64,000 nt of DNA from CAMREV01 sp051650525. Its GTDB lineage: Bacteria; Bacillota_I; Bacilli_A; Mycoplasmatales; Mycoplasmoidaceae. The notes under the pieces were generated by a model. That model did no database searches. It was not told the origin of the DNA and saw nothing but the letters and a program-made list of their open reading frames with translations. The translations under genes were made by a program, and so were the position numbers. Location of the stretch: contig JBOFJE010000001.1 in assembly GCA_051650525.1 (NCBI GenBank), positions 108,672-172,671 of the forward strand. Direction: 5' to 3'. Shown piece after piece: positions 1-10,159 of the stretch (the stretch's first letter is position 1; each line of letters begins with the position of its first letter).

Positions 1-1264
1 GATTGTTTTGGCAATAGTCAAAAATTTCTAGAATTAAAGCAGCAGCTTGAAAAGAATCCTTGTCAAGATTTATTGTAGAGTTTAATGCCCCAATTGCTTC
101 TTCAAAAGCCACTACTAAATCATGCTTATCTAATTCATTATCAATTTTATTTGCAAGCCATTTAAAACCTGTTGCTGTTTCATAGAAATTGATATTATTT
201 TTTTTGCAAATTATTTTAGTAAGTCTTGTAGAAACATAAGTTGTTACCACCATTGGTGATTTTTTAAATTTTTTATTATTTATAACATATTCAGTAAAAA
301 TTACCCCAGATTCATTACCTGTTAAATATCTCCATTCATCTTCATGCTTAATTACTATTCCAAGTCTGTCAGCATCAGGATCTGAAGCAAGAATAATTTT
401 AGCATCATATTCTTTTGCATACTTCAAAGCCATCTCAAATGAAATATGGTCCTCTGGATTGGATGATATAGAATTAGCAAAATTTGGATCTATAAAATTT
501 TGTTCTTCAACAACAATAACATTATTATAACCAATTGAATTTAATCAATTCTTCATAATACCTATAGCAGTTCCATGGTGGGGAGTAAATATAATAGGAA
601 AATTTTTTGCTTTATTAACAACTGTGTTAATTAAACATTTTCTAGCTTTAATTAGATATAAATTCTCTAATGATTCAGGGATAGTCTTAATTAAAAAACT
701 GTTTTCATTATACTTAGCATTTATTATTTTTTTATTTTCTATAAGATAACTTTCTACTTCATCAGTTTCACTTTTAATTAACTGTGCTCCATTTTTCTTA
801 TAAATTTTAAATCCATTGTAATTTTTTGGGTTATGGCTTGCAGTAATAATAATTGCTCCATCTAATTTCATCTCTTTGATTAAAAAAGAAACTATTGGAG
901 TAGCCTTGATTCTATTATTATCAATTATATAAACTTCTATTCCAAATGATGAAGCTACTTTAGCACATATGTCCCTAAATTCATTCCCATTTAGTCTATT
1001 ATCATGGGCAATAATAATTTTAGGTTCCTTGTTTTTTTTTAATAATCATTTTGAATAAGCATCAGTTAATTGACTGTAAACAAAACGATTTAATCTATTT
1101 GTTCCTAATCCCATTATTTCTCTAATGCCAGCAGTTCCAAATGATAATTTTTTTTCTGAAAAAAAATTATCTATATCTATATTTGACATCTTTTTTAAAA
1201 TACTCTTTTCTTCTTTAGAAAGAAGATTTGAATTGCATCAATCCAAATATATTTTATTTATCAT
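1..1264 (-). CDS. phosphoglucomutase/phosphomannomutase family protein (C-terminus outside window)
   Basis: Alpha-D-phosphohexomutase family enzyme. It moves phosphate between C1 and C6 of hexoses, and in mollicutes may also serve as the phosphopentomutase of nucleoside salvage. Seen: the catalytic serine loop TASHNP (Ser about residue 143) and the metal-binding loop SDPDADRLG near bases 362-390. The N-terminus carries the family segment SFGTAGIREIMG. At least 421 codons lie in the window; the family is usually 550-580 residues, so the C-terminus lies beyond base 1. Several Trp codons are UGA. The ATG at 1264 overlaps the cdd stop (TAATG), so it is probably cotranslated with cdd. The substrate is not decided by the sequence. 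Confidence 0.9.
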
Positions 1265-1665
1265 TAGCTTATGTCCTTATTTTTAAAAATTTGAAAAGGC
1301 ATTATTTCAGTAAATTTCTTGATTACCACCCTACCGTTTCTGTTGTAAACATAAATCTCTGTGTCAGAATTTGCAAATTCGCTAATAAATTGCCTACATA
1401 AACCACATGGAAATAAACTTTCATTTTTTGTTGAAGAAAATAAATGAATCTCCGAAATAATCTTATGACCATTTGATATCATGGAACAAATTGCTGTTCG
1501 TTCAGCACATATTGTTGCCCCAAATGATGCATTTTCAACATTAACTCCAAAAAAACACTCTCTTTTATTACTTAGCGGAACAACAATTGCTCCAACTTTT
1601 AAATTAGAATAAGGACAATATGAATTATTTATTATTTTTTTTAATTCAGTAAATTTATTTGTCAT
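1264..1665 (-). CDS. cdd: cytidine deaminase
   Basis: Deaminates cytidine and deoxycytidine to uridine and deoxyuridine in pyrimidine salvage. 133 residues, the normal length for the homotetrameric form. Seen: zinc and catalytic motif NASFGATICAERTAI (Cys53, Glu55) and PCGLC (Cys87, Cys90), the complete three-cysteine zinc set. The gene starts inside the end of deoA (11-base overlap) and its stop overlaps the start of the mutase gene, so it belongs to the deoD-deoA-cdd-pgm operon. Confidence 0.95.
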   Translation of the reverse strand: MTNKFTELKKIINNSYCPYSNLKVGAIVVPLSNKRECFFGVNVENASFGATICAERTAICSMISNGHKIISEIHLFSSTKNESLFPCGLCRQFISEFANSDTEIYVYNRNGRVVIKKFTEIMPFQIFKNKDIS

Positions 1666-2965
1666 TTAAAATTTCCATAATTATCTTTCTTTCATTAAAA
1701 TTTCTATCTTTGAATATTTCAATTAAATTATTAGCATCATTTATCAAATTCTTTGTAATCTCATAATTTGATTGAATTCTGAAAAGAATATCACCCTTAT
1801 TGACACTTTCATATTCATCTATGAAAAAAATTATTCCTGCTGATGGGTCAATATTGTCTTCTTTTTTTTTTCTTCCAACTTTTAATTTTAAAGCTAATTC
1901 TCCAATTAATTTTGCATCAGGATATATAAAAAATCCTTTTTTGGAAGCAAAAAAATCCATTGTATATCTTGCCTTTGTATATTCATCTGACATAAGGTCA
2001 TATTTGCATCCTAATTCTTTAGCATAATCTAAAAAGATTGATAATGGCTCTTTGGATTTTATTAATTCATCGATTCTTCTATATGCTTCTTTTATATTTT
2101 GAGCTATACCTTTATCATGCATAATCTCGTATAAAAAATAGTAAATTAATTTTTTTAAATTTTTTGACATAAAAATACCATTAAGAAATTTAATAGACTC
2201 ATATATTTCTAAGCAATTGCCTACATACATACCTAATGGCTTTGACATATCAGATAGTGTAATATTGATATTTCGATTAAATTTATTAGAAATTGTTTTA
2301 CATTTATTTGCAAAATTGATTCCCTTATCAATATTTTTAAAAAAACCTCCGCTTCCTATTTTTATATCTAAATATATATGATTAGATTTTATTGCAAATT
2401 TTTTGGCTAAAATGGATGATGTAATCAATGGAATAGAATCTACAGTTGCAGTCACATCCCTTATTTTATATAAAATACCATCAACAGGCACAAAATCATT
2501 TGTCTGTTCCATTATAAACATATTATATTTTAAGAGCAATCTTTTTGATTCCTTTATATCAAAATCAGTTTTGATACCAACTGAATTCAATTTATCTATT
2601 GTCCCCCCTGTAATTCCGAGTCCCCTACCAGAAATTTTAGCAATTTTAATTCCTAATGCTGCAATAATTGGAGAAATTATTAAAGTTATTTTATCCCCTA
2701 TTCCCCCTGTAGAATGCTTGTCAACAATATATCCATATTTTTGAAAGTCCAAAATTTTACCTGATTTTATAATTCCATTTATTAGATAAAATAATTCATC
2801 ATCTTTTAATCCATTTATATAAATAGATGTTAAAAAAGATGAAATTTGATAATCTGGGACTAAATTATCAGAAATCATTTTAATAGCTAAATTAATTTCA
2901 TTTTCATTTAATTCACACTTATTAATTTTTTTAGATAATATATCTATAAATTTATATTCTTCCAT
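1655..2965 (-). CDS. deoA: pyrimidine-nucleoside phosphorylase (thymidine phosphorylase family)
   Basis: Phosphorolysis of thymidine, deoxyuridine or uridine to base plus (deoxy)ribose-1-phosphate. 436 residues, full length. Seen: phosphate-binding loop VDKHSTGGIGDK (Lys83-His84-Ser85) and the following KISGRGLGITGGTIDKL segment of the family. ATG at 2965 shares its first base with the deoD stop. Together with deoD and cdd it feeds pentose phosphate from nucleosides into carbon metabolism. The sequence does not separate thymidine-specific DeoA from broader Pdp. Confidence 0.93.
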   Translation of the reverse strand: MEEYKFIDILSKKINKCELNENEINLAIKMISDNLVPDYQISSFLTSIYINGLKDDELFYLINGIIKSGKILDFQKYGYIVDKHSTGGIGDKITLIISPIIAALGIKIAKISGRGLGITGGTIDKLNSVGIKTDFDIKESKRLLLKYNMFIMEQTNDFVPVDGILYKIRDVTATVDSIPLITSSILAKKFAIKSNHIYLDIKIGSGGFFKNIDKGINFANKCKTISNKFNRNINITLSDMSKPLGMYVGNCLEIYESIKFLNGIFMSKNLKKLIYYFLYEIMHDKGIAQNIKEAYRRIDELIKSKEPLSIFLDYAKELGCKYDLMSDEYTKARYTMDFFASKKGFFIYPDAKLIGELALKLKVGRKKKEDNIDPSAGIIFFIDEYESVNKGDILFRIQSNYEITKNLINDANNLIEIFKDRNFNERKIIMEILNDK

Positions 2966-3672
2966 TAAAACCTCTTCAAGGAATTTAATGCTAATAAAAT
3001 CATCTTGTGCAATGATTTTTCTCTCTCTTCAGGAGACATTTTTTCTTCATTCAATAATGAATCGCTGCAAGTTAAAATACATGCAGCCTTTTTATTCAAT
3101 TTTAATGCATTAGCAAAAAGAGCAAATGATTCCATTTCAACTGCTTGAGCCTTAGAACTTTCTATAATTTTGTCTAAATTAATAGAAGAATAAAAAGTAT
3201 CGGAAGAATTAACAGTTATTAATTTTACCTCAATGTTCAATAACTTAGCCTCTTCTAGGATTTGACTATTAATTTTATCTCAAGAAGGTAAGGTATTATT
3301 TTTTACTTTTACTCCTAACATTTTATGATATGTAGAAATTGAATATGAATTTTTAACTAAAAGAACATCATTTAGTTTAATTTCGTTAACATATGAACCA
3401 GCAGAGCCAATTCTAATAATTAAATCAACATCATAAAATTTAAAAAGTTCATATGAATAAATACCTATAGAAGGATTCCCCATTCCATGTCCCATAACTG
3501 TTACTTGTGTTTCATTAAAAATGCCAGTATATGCAAGCATACCTCTAATATCATTCACTAATTTATAATTTTCTAAATAATTTTCCGCAATTCATTTTGC
3601 TCTCAGAGGGTCGCCGGGCATTAAAACAATTTTAGCAATTTCATCCTTTTTGGATCTTATATGAACAGTCAT
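2965..3672 (-). CDS. deoD: purine-nucleoside phosphorylase, DeoD type
   Basis: Phosphorolysis of purine (deoxy)nucleosides. 235 residues, the normal length of hexameric DeoD; one in-frame UGA (about 3278-3280) is read as Trp. Seen: N-terminal MPGDPLRAKWIAENYL, the GMGNPSIGIYSYELF block, RIGSAGS, the MESFALFANA block, and a CSDSL segment near the C-terminus. The start at 3672 is chosen because AAGGAT lies about 10 bases upstream and the N-terminal phosphate-binding segment is kept. In related mycoplasmas deoC often lies between deoD and deoA; here the two overlap directly. Confidence 0.93.
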
Positions 3673-3675
3673 TTT

Positions 3676-3801
3676 TTATTTATCCTTCATATAAGATTTT
3701 GCACATAAAATACCATTTTTTTTTGCCATTTCATTATCATGAAAAACACTCTCTTTTTTTATTTCATTAATTTTTTCTAAAATTATTCTTTTATTTTCCA
3801 T
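3676..3801 (-). CDS. small hypothetical protein, 41 residues
   Basis: A short reading frame of 41 codons fills the space between the preceding 178-residue hypothetical gene, which it overlaps by 11 bases, and deoD, which begins 3 bases after its stop. It is lysine- and glutamate-rich, predicted soluble and helical, with one cysteine and no recognised domain. Support is only its tight fit in the operon: the neighbours use the same short overlaps. It could be a real small protein or just a translated spacer that couples deoD translation. Confidence 0.4.
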   Translation of the reverse strand: MENKRIILEKINEIKKESVFHDNEMAKKNGILCAKSYMKDK

Positions 3802-4327
3802 TATTTTTAACCGATGCCATTTGTTCTTCAATTTTTTTTCTTAATGCCGATGCTTTATTTTTTGTTTTTGTAAAATTAGAATTATTATTAATCACATTGT
3901 AAGAAGGTCCATCTACTATTAGTTTCACCAAATCAAAGCTAGGATTGTCTTTATTACTTATTTCACCTATTAAATTGTTATTTACAATTTTTTTATATTT
4001 ATCAATTTCTATTAAAATTTTATATTTTAAAAAACGTTCTAATTTTAGCCTATCCTGTCTTATAAAATATTCTTTGTTATAGTTATCAGATATTTCCTTT
4101 TTTATAAAGTTTTCTTGTTCTATAAATTTATAAAATTTTTCTTTTTGAGCAAAATTTAAATTTTTTAAATTAGCACCATCAATACCATATTGACTGATTC
4201 TTTTATCCAATTCAAGCTCAGCAATTTTTTCGTGATTTATTTCTTTATTTTTTATAGTTTTAGAAATATTGCTTAACGCTTTTTGAAACTCATGTAAATA
4301 TTTCTTTCTATTTAGACCATCTATCAT
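3791..4327 (-). CDS. hypothetical protein, 178 residues
   Basis: Not recognised. A charged, Lys/Glu/Asn-rich, mainly helical soluble protein with no signal peptide or membrane segment. No Cys and no motif that I can assign. GGAG a few bases upstream of the ATG at 4327 supports the start. It is the first gene of the minus-strand run leading to deoD, deoA, cdd and the mutase, and is divergent from the reductase gene at 4427, with a 99-bp AT-rich promoter gap between them. Its operon position suggests coregulation with nucleoside salvage but says nothing about activity. Confidence 0.75.
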   Translation of the reverse strand: MIDGLNRKKYLHEFQKALSNISKTIKNKEINHEKIAELELDKRISQYGIDGANLKNLNFAQKEKFYKFIEQENFIKKEISDNYNKEYFIRQDRLKLERFLKYKILIEIDKYKKIVNNNLIGEISNKDNPSFDLVKLIVDGPSYNVINNNSNFTKTKNKASALRKKIEEQMASVKNNGK

Positions 4328-4426
4328 TTAATCTCCATTTAATTTTTATAATATTATTTAAAATATATCTTAATTAAATTATAATAAATAAAATATCTAA
4401 AATTTTTATTTTATGGAGAAGAAGAT
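4328..4426. promoter_or_regulatory. divergent promoter region
   Basis: A 99-bp, very AT-rich gap between two divergent genes. On the plus strand TATAAT at 4380-4385 is a good -10 for the reductase gene, followed by GGAGAAG just before its ATG. On the minus strand GGAG precedes the hypothetical gene, and several AT-rich -10-like hexamers occur, none clearly best. Start sites are inferred only. Confidence 0.5.
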
Positions 4427-5386
4427 ATGTTTGATGTTTTGATCGTTGGCGGAGGCCCTGCTGGGATATATGCAGGAATAATGTCTGCTATGAATAAAAT
4501 GTCCTCATGTATTGTTGAAAGTATGCCTTTCTTAGGTGGACAGCCTATTATTTTTTACCCTACTAAGGATATTTATGATTTACCTGGTTTTAATTCAATT
4601 ATGGCTGGAGATTTTATAGATAATCTTATTTCCCAACTAGATACGTTTAAAAATTATAAGCCATCAGTTTTTTTGGAATCTTCTCTAATTAATTTTGAAA
4701 AAAAAGAAAACTATTATGTATCTACATTATCTAATGGTAAAATAATTGTTTCGAGATCTATAATTTTTGCTTCAGGATTATTTTCCCTTTCTCCTAAAAA
4801 ACTAATTATAGATAGTAATTGTATAGAAAATGAAAATATCCATTATACGTTTATAAAAGATGATATATATAAAGACTGCCAGGTTATTATTTTAGGTGGA
4901 GGAGATTCTGCATTAGATTGAGCTTCCCATTTATGTGAAAAAAATATTACGAATAAGATTACAATTATTCATAGAAAAAAAGATTTTAGAGCAAGAATTG
5001 ATAAAATTAACAAAATAAAAAATTTAAAAATTTTTACTTTAATGAATAAAAATGTTGTTGGAATTACTACAAATAAATTAATAATCCAGGATGTATCTTC
5101 ATTGGAAAAAGAAGAACTTTTTTTTGATAAAATACTTGTCCAGTATGGTTTTGAAACTGTTAAGAATAGTACAAATAATTTATTAAATAAATTCGAAATG
5201 GATGATAATAATATTTGTGTATCTCGCTCGTTTGAAACATCTTCTAAAAATATATATATTGTTGGTCAATGTGCTAATTACTTATCTAAACCAAATTTGA
5301 TTATAGTATCAATGTCAGAAGCAGCTAAAGCAGTATTTTCTATTTTATGAAAAATCAAAAATGGATATTTTAATGAAACAGAATAA
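4427..5386 (+). CDS. ferredoxin--NADP reductase (thioredoxin-reductase-like, type 2)
   Basis: FAD- and NAD(P)H-dependent flavoprotein of 319 residues; UGA is read as Trp at 4919 and 5348. Seen: N-terminal FAD loop GGGPAGIYAG, LGGQP, the NAD(P) loop ILGGGDSALDWA, and a C-terminal IYIVGQCANY (FAD contact). The CxxC redox pair that thioredoxin reductase has just before the second nucleotide loop is absent, and DSALDWA matches the ferredoxin reductase (YumC) branch. So electron transfer to ferredoxin or flavodoxin is more likely than thioredoxin reduction. The next gene overlaps its 3' end by 26 bases. Confidence 0.85.
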
Positions 5387-6041
5387 ATCTCTTTACTATA
5401 ACAAAGAGTTTTATTTTTATTATTTAATTGAAAAAAATATAAGTAAAATAAATTTGAAAATTAAAGATGATGGTAGCATCATTGTTTCCTGTCCCTTTGG
5501 AATGTCATTAAAAATAATTGAGAAATTTCTTTATGAAAGTATTGATTTTATTAAAAATAATAAAGAAAGAATTTCTAATAATAGTTTATATAATATTGAA
5601 AATAATAGACTTAGTATTCTAGGCAAAGAATATAAAATTATTAAAACTTTGTCAAATTATAATTATCATTGTATTTTAAATCAAAATATTTTTATTAATT
5701 ATAAAAATCAAGCATCAATCGAGAATAATATAAAATTGTTATTAAAAAAATTTGCATTTCCATATTTGGAAAAAAGAATTACGATGTTATCTAGTTCAAT
5801 GAATATAAAATATAATTCTTTTAAAATTAAGTGAATGAATAGTAAATGAGGATATTGCACTATAAATAAGGATATTGTCATTAATACAAAATTAATTATA
5901 TTCCCACCAGAAATCATTGATTATGTAATTATCCATGAATTATCTCATATAATTTATATGAATCATAGTAAAGATTTTTGAATCTATGTTTCAAAACATT
6001 GTCCTAATTGAAAAACATTTAGAAAAAAACTAAAAATATAA
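5361..6041 (+). CDS. YgjP-like (DUF45) metal-dependent hydrolase
   Basis: 226 residues with UGA read as Trp several times. Seen: the zinc-peptidase-like signature HELSHIIYMNHSKDFW near the C-terminus (HExxH plus a third His five residues later), preceded by WMNSKWGYC, both typical of the YgjP/SprT-like family. The cellular substrate of the family is not settled; a protease role is only inferred from the fold. Two in-frame starts, 5361 and 5373, both lie inside the end of the reductase gene; the longer is given. Its stop lies inside the palindromic terminator shared with ftsH. Confidence 0.8.
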
Positions 6042-6065
6042 TTAAATTATATTTTTAGTTTTTTT
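6023..6065. terminator. bidirectional terminator, 21-bp perfect inverted repeat
   Basis: Two 21-base arms (6023-6043 and 6045-6065) are perfect reverse complements around a single base, with an A-run on the left and a T-run on the right, so each strand ends in a U-tract. It lies exactly where the YgjP-like gene (plus) and ftsH (minus) converge. Both stop codons (6039-6041 and 6042-6044) are inside it. A Rho-independent terminator serving both genes is the simplest reading. Confidence 0.75.
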
Positions 6066-8219
6066 CTTTTCTAATCTTGATTTTTCAATTAAAACACTTT
6101 CTGGAACTTTTTTATTTTTATGAATATAATCAATTTCATTTTTAATTATTGTCTCATTTATCAACAATGTTTCAACAATCAATTCTAATTCAGCACGGTT
6201 TTCTATAATAATTTTTTTTGCTTCTTCATATGAATCACTAATTATTTTATTAACTTCATTATCAATTTTTAAAGATGTTTCATTAGAATAAAGCTTTTTA
6301 AAACCAGTTCTTTCGTCAACACCTTCTGATGGAATAAATTGAGTCATTCCTAAATCATCTGACATACCTAATTTCATAATCATAGATCTCACAATATTAG
6401 TTACTTTATATAAATCATTGGCAGCACCAGTAGTGATCCCGTCTTTCCCATAAATAATTTCTTCAGCAGCTCTTCCACCTAATGTCATTTTAATAATCCC
6501 AAGTAAATCTGATTTTTTTTGAACAGTAAGTTCTTGATTTTTAGGAGTAGAGACAGTATATCCAGCAGCCTTACCTCTAGGAATTATTGTAATTTTCTCT
6601 ACAACATCAGCCCCTGGAGTATAAAGGCCAACAAGAGCATGACCTGCCTCATGGTATGCAATTAATTTTCTTTCTTCTTCTAATATTACTCTACTTTTCT
6701 TTGCTGGCCCAGCAATAACACGATCTATTGCTTCATCCATCATTTTCAATGAAATAACAGTTTTATCTTCTCTTACTGCTAAAATTGCAGCTTCATTTAA
6801 GACATTTTCAAGTTGAGCCCCAGAAAATCCTGGTGTCCTTCTAGCAATATCACTTAATTCAACTAATGAAGAAATATTTTTATTCTTAGCATGAATCTTT
6901 AAAATTTCTATCCTTTCCTTAATATCAGGTAAATTAATTTGAACCTGTCTATCAAATCTTCCAGGTCTTAAAATTGCATCATCTAAAGAGTCAAGTCTAT
7001 TCGTTGCTGCAATTACAACTACACCAGAATTAGTATTAAATCCATCCATTTCAGCAAGTAATTGGTTAATAGTTTGATCTCCAATGCCACTAGAAACATC
7101 AAACTTACTTCTTTTAGAAGCCACTGAATCAATTTCGTCAATAAATATTATAGATGGAGCAGATTCAGTTGCTTTCTTAAATAAATCTCTAACTCTTTTA
7201 GCTCCAACACCAACTAACATGTCTTCAAAACCAGAGCCTGATATGAAGAAAAATGGAACACTTGCCTCACCAGCAACAGCCTTAGCTAATAAAGTTTTCC
7301 CAGTACCTGGAGGGCCATATAAGATTACTCCTTTGGGGCTTCTTGCACCCATTGAAACATATTTTGAAGGATTTTTTAAATAATCAACTATTTCTAGTAA
7401 TTCTTCTTTTTCTTCTTGGATACCAGCTACATCTTTAAATTTAACATCAGAATGAACAAGTTTTGCTCCAGATTTTCCTACACTAAATATTGAGCCTCCT
7501 GAACCTCCACCACTTGCGCTTTTATAACTTTTATAAAGAATCACAATGAAAACTATCATCAAAATAATTGGTAATAAATTAATAATTAATGCAAAAATAT
7601 TAATTGGTTGAGATGGTGCTTGTGCGTCAGCACTTGCTCCAATAAATTCTACTCCAAAAACAGTGTTTGGTTCTTGACTTGCATCATCAATATCATATAT
7701 AGTCCCTTTAGAATCATCAATAAAAGTTGAACCAAATCTTACACCATATAATGAAGGCTTATCTTTAATATCATATGTATATCAAGAACCATTTAATACA
7801 TACCCTTGACCAAATCAACCTGAAACATCAATATTAACACGAACCTGATTTCCACTAGAAATAATGCTAAAAGAATTAGTTTGTGTTATTAAACGTTTTT
7901 TATTTCCTGAGAAGAAAATAGTAATATCTTTGGACTTATCAGAAGCTTTTATTGATTTTATTCCTGATATAGTTGTAGGCTTAATGGAAGTGCCAACAAT
8001 TCAAACAATTATTCCTAATCCGCCTACTCCTAATAGTGATAATAACACAATCTTAAATGTACTATTTTTTTTTGGCAAAATATTACTATTCTTATTTATA
8101 TTTTTTCCATTACTTGAGGGATCTACACTATTTTTTTTAACAGATAAATCATCCTCTGATTTATTTGCTAAATTATTTCTCAAATTTCATTTCATAAAAA
8201 ATTATGCTCCATTGACATT
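6042..8219 (-). CDS. ftsH: ATP-dependent zinc metalloprotease FtsH
   Basis: Membrane-anchored AAA+ protease for quality control of membrane and regulatory proteins. 725 residues from 8219. Order: about 60 charged residues, first membrane segment (about 65-85), an extracytoplasmic domain, second membrane segment (about 208-230), AAA domain with GPPGTGKT (about 302) and FIDEID, the second region of homology ending DRQVQINLPD, and the zinc site HEAGH (about 521). UGA is read as Trp in the N-terminal part. The start is ambiguous: ATGs at 8219, 8213 and 8195 are all in frame, and none has a strong ribosome site. The charged N-terminal extension is longer than usual. ftsH next to hpt is common in mollicutes. 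Confidence 0.93.
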
Positions 8220-8248
8220 AATAATATCTTTATTATTAACAATACTAT

Positions 8249-8269
8249 ATTATACAAAAAAAAAAAAAA
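8249..8269 (-). promoter_or_regulatory. ftsH promoter candidate with a 14-base homopolymer
   Basis: On the minus strand a TATAAT (8249-8254) lies 30-50 bases upstream of the possible ftsH starts. Immediately upstream of it is a run of 14 T (8256-8269 read as A on the plus strand), which would fill most of the -35 to -10 spacer. No good -35 hexamer is visible. The T-run could instead be the tail of a weak hpt terminator. Confidence 0.5.
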
Positions 8270-8278
8270 TTAATAATA

Positions 8279-8833
8279 TTACTTTTCTTTATCTATTTTT
8301 ATTGCTGCTATATAATTTAAATTTCTATATTTTTCTTTTCAATCCAATCCATACCCTACAACAAATTTATTAGGAATATTAAAGCAAGAATAGTTCGCAT
8401 TTAAATCATTAACTCTTGCATTTTTTTTGTCTAAAAGTGTAATTAATTTTACAGATTTTGCACCGTTTTTGTTTAGCATATCTATTAAAATTTTAGACGT
8501 AAATCCACTGTCGATAATATCGTCTACTATCAAAACATTTTTGTCTATGACATCCATAGAATAATTTGATAAAATTTTAGGTTCCAAGGACCTTTGTTCA
8601 TCTATATAACTTGATATACAAATACAATCTAAAACAATCTCATGTTGTATATTAAACATAAGATTTGTTAAAAATGGGATTGAACCCTTTAAAACACATA
8701 ATATTAGGATAGGTTCTTTTTCATCACAATATTCAGTGTCAACCCATTTTGCTGCTTTTTTAATTCCGATATTAATTTCTTTATTGGTAATTAATATAGA
8801 TTCAATTTCATTATTATTACTATTTTGATTCAT
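8279..8833 (-). CDS. hpt: hypoxanthine-guanine phosphoribosyltransferase
   Basis: Makes IMP and GMP from hypoxanthine or guanine and PRPP; essential purine salvage in organisms without de novo synthesis. 184 residues with one UGA Trp near the end (GLDWKEKY). Seen: the PRPP loop NVLIVDDIIDSGFTS (acidic pair, then DSG-T), LKGSIPFL near the N-terminus, and KFVVGYGLDW close to the C-terminus. Its ATG lies 14 bases inside the end of ispF, indicating coupled translation; ftsH follows after 60 bases. Confidence 0.94.
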
Positions 8834-9293
8834 TTTTTATTTCCTTTAATAAAATTACACAATTTGCTTGAATTATATTTTTATCTTCCTCTCATCTAGT
8901 TGCTTTTATATTTATTCTAGTTACATTTAATAAAATTTTTAAATTCTCTTTAATAGAATTTTTTATTTTAGAAAAATAAATATGTTCAGATATTATCGAT
9001 AAATCAATATTAATAATTTTATAGTTATGAATTTTCAATTTATTTAATGCATCCAACATAATTATTTTTGAATCTAAACTATTTTTTTTATACTTGTTTT
9101 CAGGAAAATAATCACCTAAATCACCTAATCCAAGAGCTCCATATATAGCTTCAGAAATAACATGAAAAATTATATCCCCATCGGAAACTGCAATAATCTT
9201 ATAATCTGAAGGAATAGATATCCCCCCCAAAATTATCTTGCATTTTATTTTGCTTATTCTATGAATATCAATTGCATTACCAACTAAATACAC
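8820..9293 (-). CDS. ispF: 2-C-methyl-D-erythritol 2,4-cyclodiphosphate synthase
   Basis: MEP-pathway enzyme that cyclises CDP-methylerythritol phosphate on the way to isopentenyl diphosphate. 157 residues, the exact family size, if the UGA at 8889-8891 is Trp. Seen: zinc-binding DIHR near the N-terminus (Asp9, His11) and the SDGDIIFHVISEAIYGALGL block with LGDLGDYFPE. The zinc-ligand set (Asp, His, His) is present. The start is a GTG at 9293 preceded by AGGTG; a second in-frame GTG at 9302 is possible. With ispE at 27856 it shows the organism keeps this pathway. Confidence 0.88.
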
Positions 9294-9314
9294 AATTCAC
9301 ACCTACTTTCATTG

Positions 9315-10148
9315 TTATAAATTATTAAATATTTCATTAAGATTTTCAATTGGTTTCTGATAATCACTTGATATTATTTTTCCATCTTCAATTTGAATTA
9401 AATGATCTGCAATTTTACCAATCCTTAAATCATGTGTAACAATAATGATTGTTGTTTTTTCATTTTTATTTATTTTTTTAAATATTTCTAATATTTTGAA
9501 AGTCATATCAGAATCTAATGAACCAGTTGGCTCATCACAAAATAAAATTTTTGGTTTTTTTATTAAAGCCCTGGCAATTGAGGCTCTTTGTTGCTGGCCT
9601 CCAGATAATTCCTTTGGATATGACTTATATTGCTTATCAATATCAATATCTTTTAAGATATTCATTATTTCTTCTTTAGATATTTTTTTGTTTGAAAGTA
9701 ATCCTCCAGCTTTGACATTCTCATATAAATTAAGTGTCTGCAACAATCCATATTGTTGGAACACAAAAGCAACATTATTTTCTCTAAAAATTCTTAACTC
9801 ATTATTCTTATAACTAGTTAAATTTTGACCATTAATAATTGCTTTACCACTAGTTGCTCTTGTAAGACCAGACATAATATTCATCAAGGTTGTTTTGCCA
9901 GAACCTGAATGTCCCAAAATAACAACAAATGAACCTTTTTTAATACTCAAATTTATGTTGTCCAATGCCTTATTTACATAGTGACCATTAGTAAATAATT
10001 TGTAAATATTTTCGAGGTCTATTATACAATCTTTTGAATTTCCAATTCGTTTTTCTTGATTAGTATGTGGTTTATTTAATCTCTTAATTTCCTTAATTTT
10101 TAATTTTAGTTTCTTATTTAGTTCTTTTAATTTTTTATCATTATCCAT
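9315..10148 (-). CDS. ABC transporter ATP-binding protein (MacB/LolD type)
   Basis: 277 residues. Seen: Walker A GHSGSGKTT, Q-loop in AFVFQQYG, signature LSGGQQQRASIARAL, Walker B ILFCDEPTGSLD, and the switch His in IIVTHDLRIG. GSLDSD after Walker B and the overall pattern fit the MacB/LolD/FtsE class, which works with FtsX-like permeases. A Lys-rich, coiled-coil-like N-terminal extension of about 45 residues precedes the domain. It starts 11 bases after the stop of the large permease upstream, its obvious partner; the pair resembles the adjacent ATPase-permease pair near oriC in M. genitalium (MG467/MG468, from memory). Confidence 0.9.
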   Translation of the reverse strand: MDNDKKLKELNKKLKLKIKEIKRLNKPHTNQEKRIGNSKDCIIDLENIYKLFTNGHYVNKALDNINLSIKKGSFVVILGHSGSGKTTLMNIMSGLTRATSGKAIINGQNLTSYKNNELRIFRENNVAFVFQQYGLLQTLNLYENVKAGGLLSNKKISKEEIMNILKDIDIDKQYKSYPKELSGGQQQRASIARALIKKPKILFCDEPTGSLDSDMTFKILEIFKKINKNEKTTIIIVTHDLRIGKIADHLIQIEDGKIISSDYQKPIENLNEIFNNL

Positions 10149-10159
10149 GTATAATCCCT

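Noticed and set aside
4427..5386. Thioredoxin reductase
   Set aside because: The CxxC redox pair is missing while the rest of the flavoprotein is intact.
7084..8373. Long open frames on the plus strand opposite ftsH (7084-7383 and 7864-8373)
   Set aside because: They are antisense to a well-conserved gene, have no known motifs and no ribosome site; low-complexity AT-rich DNA gives such shadows.
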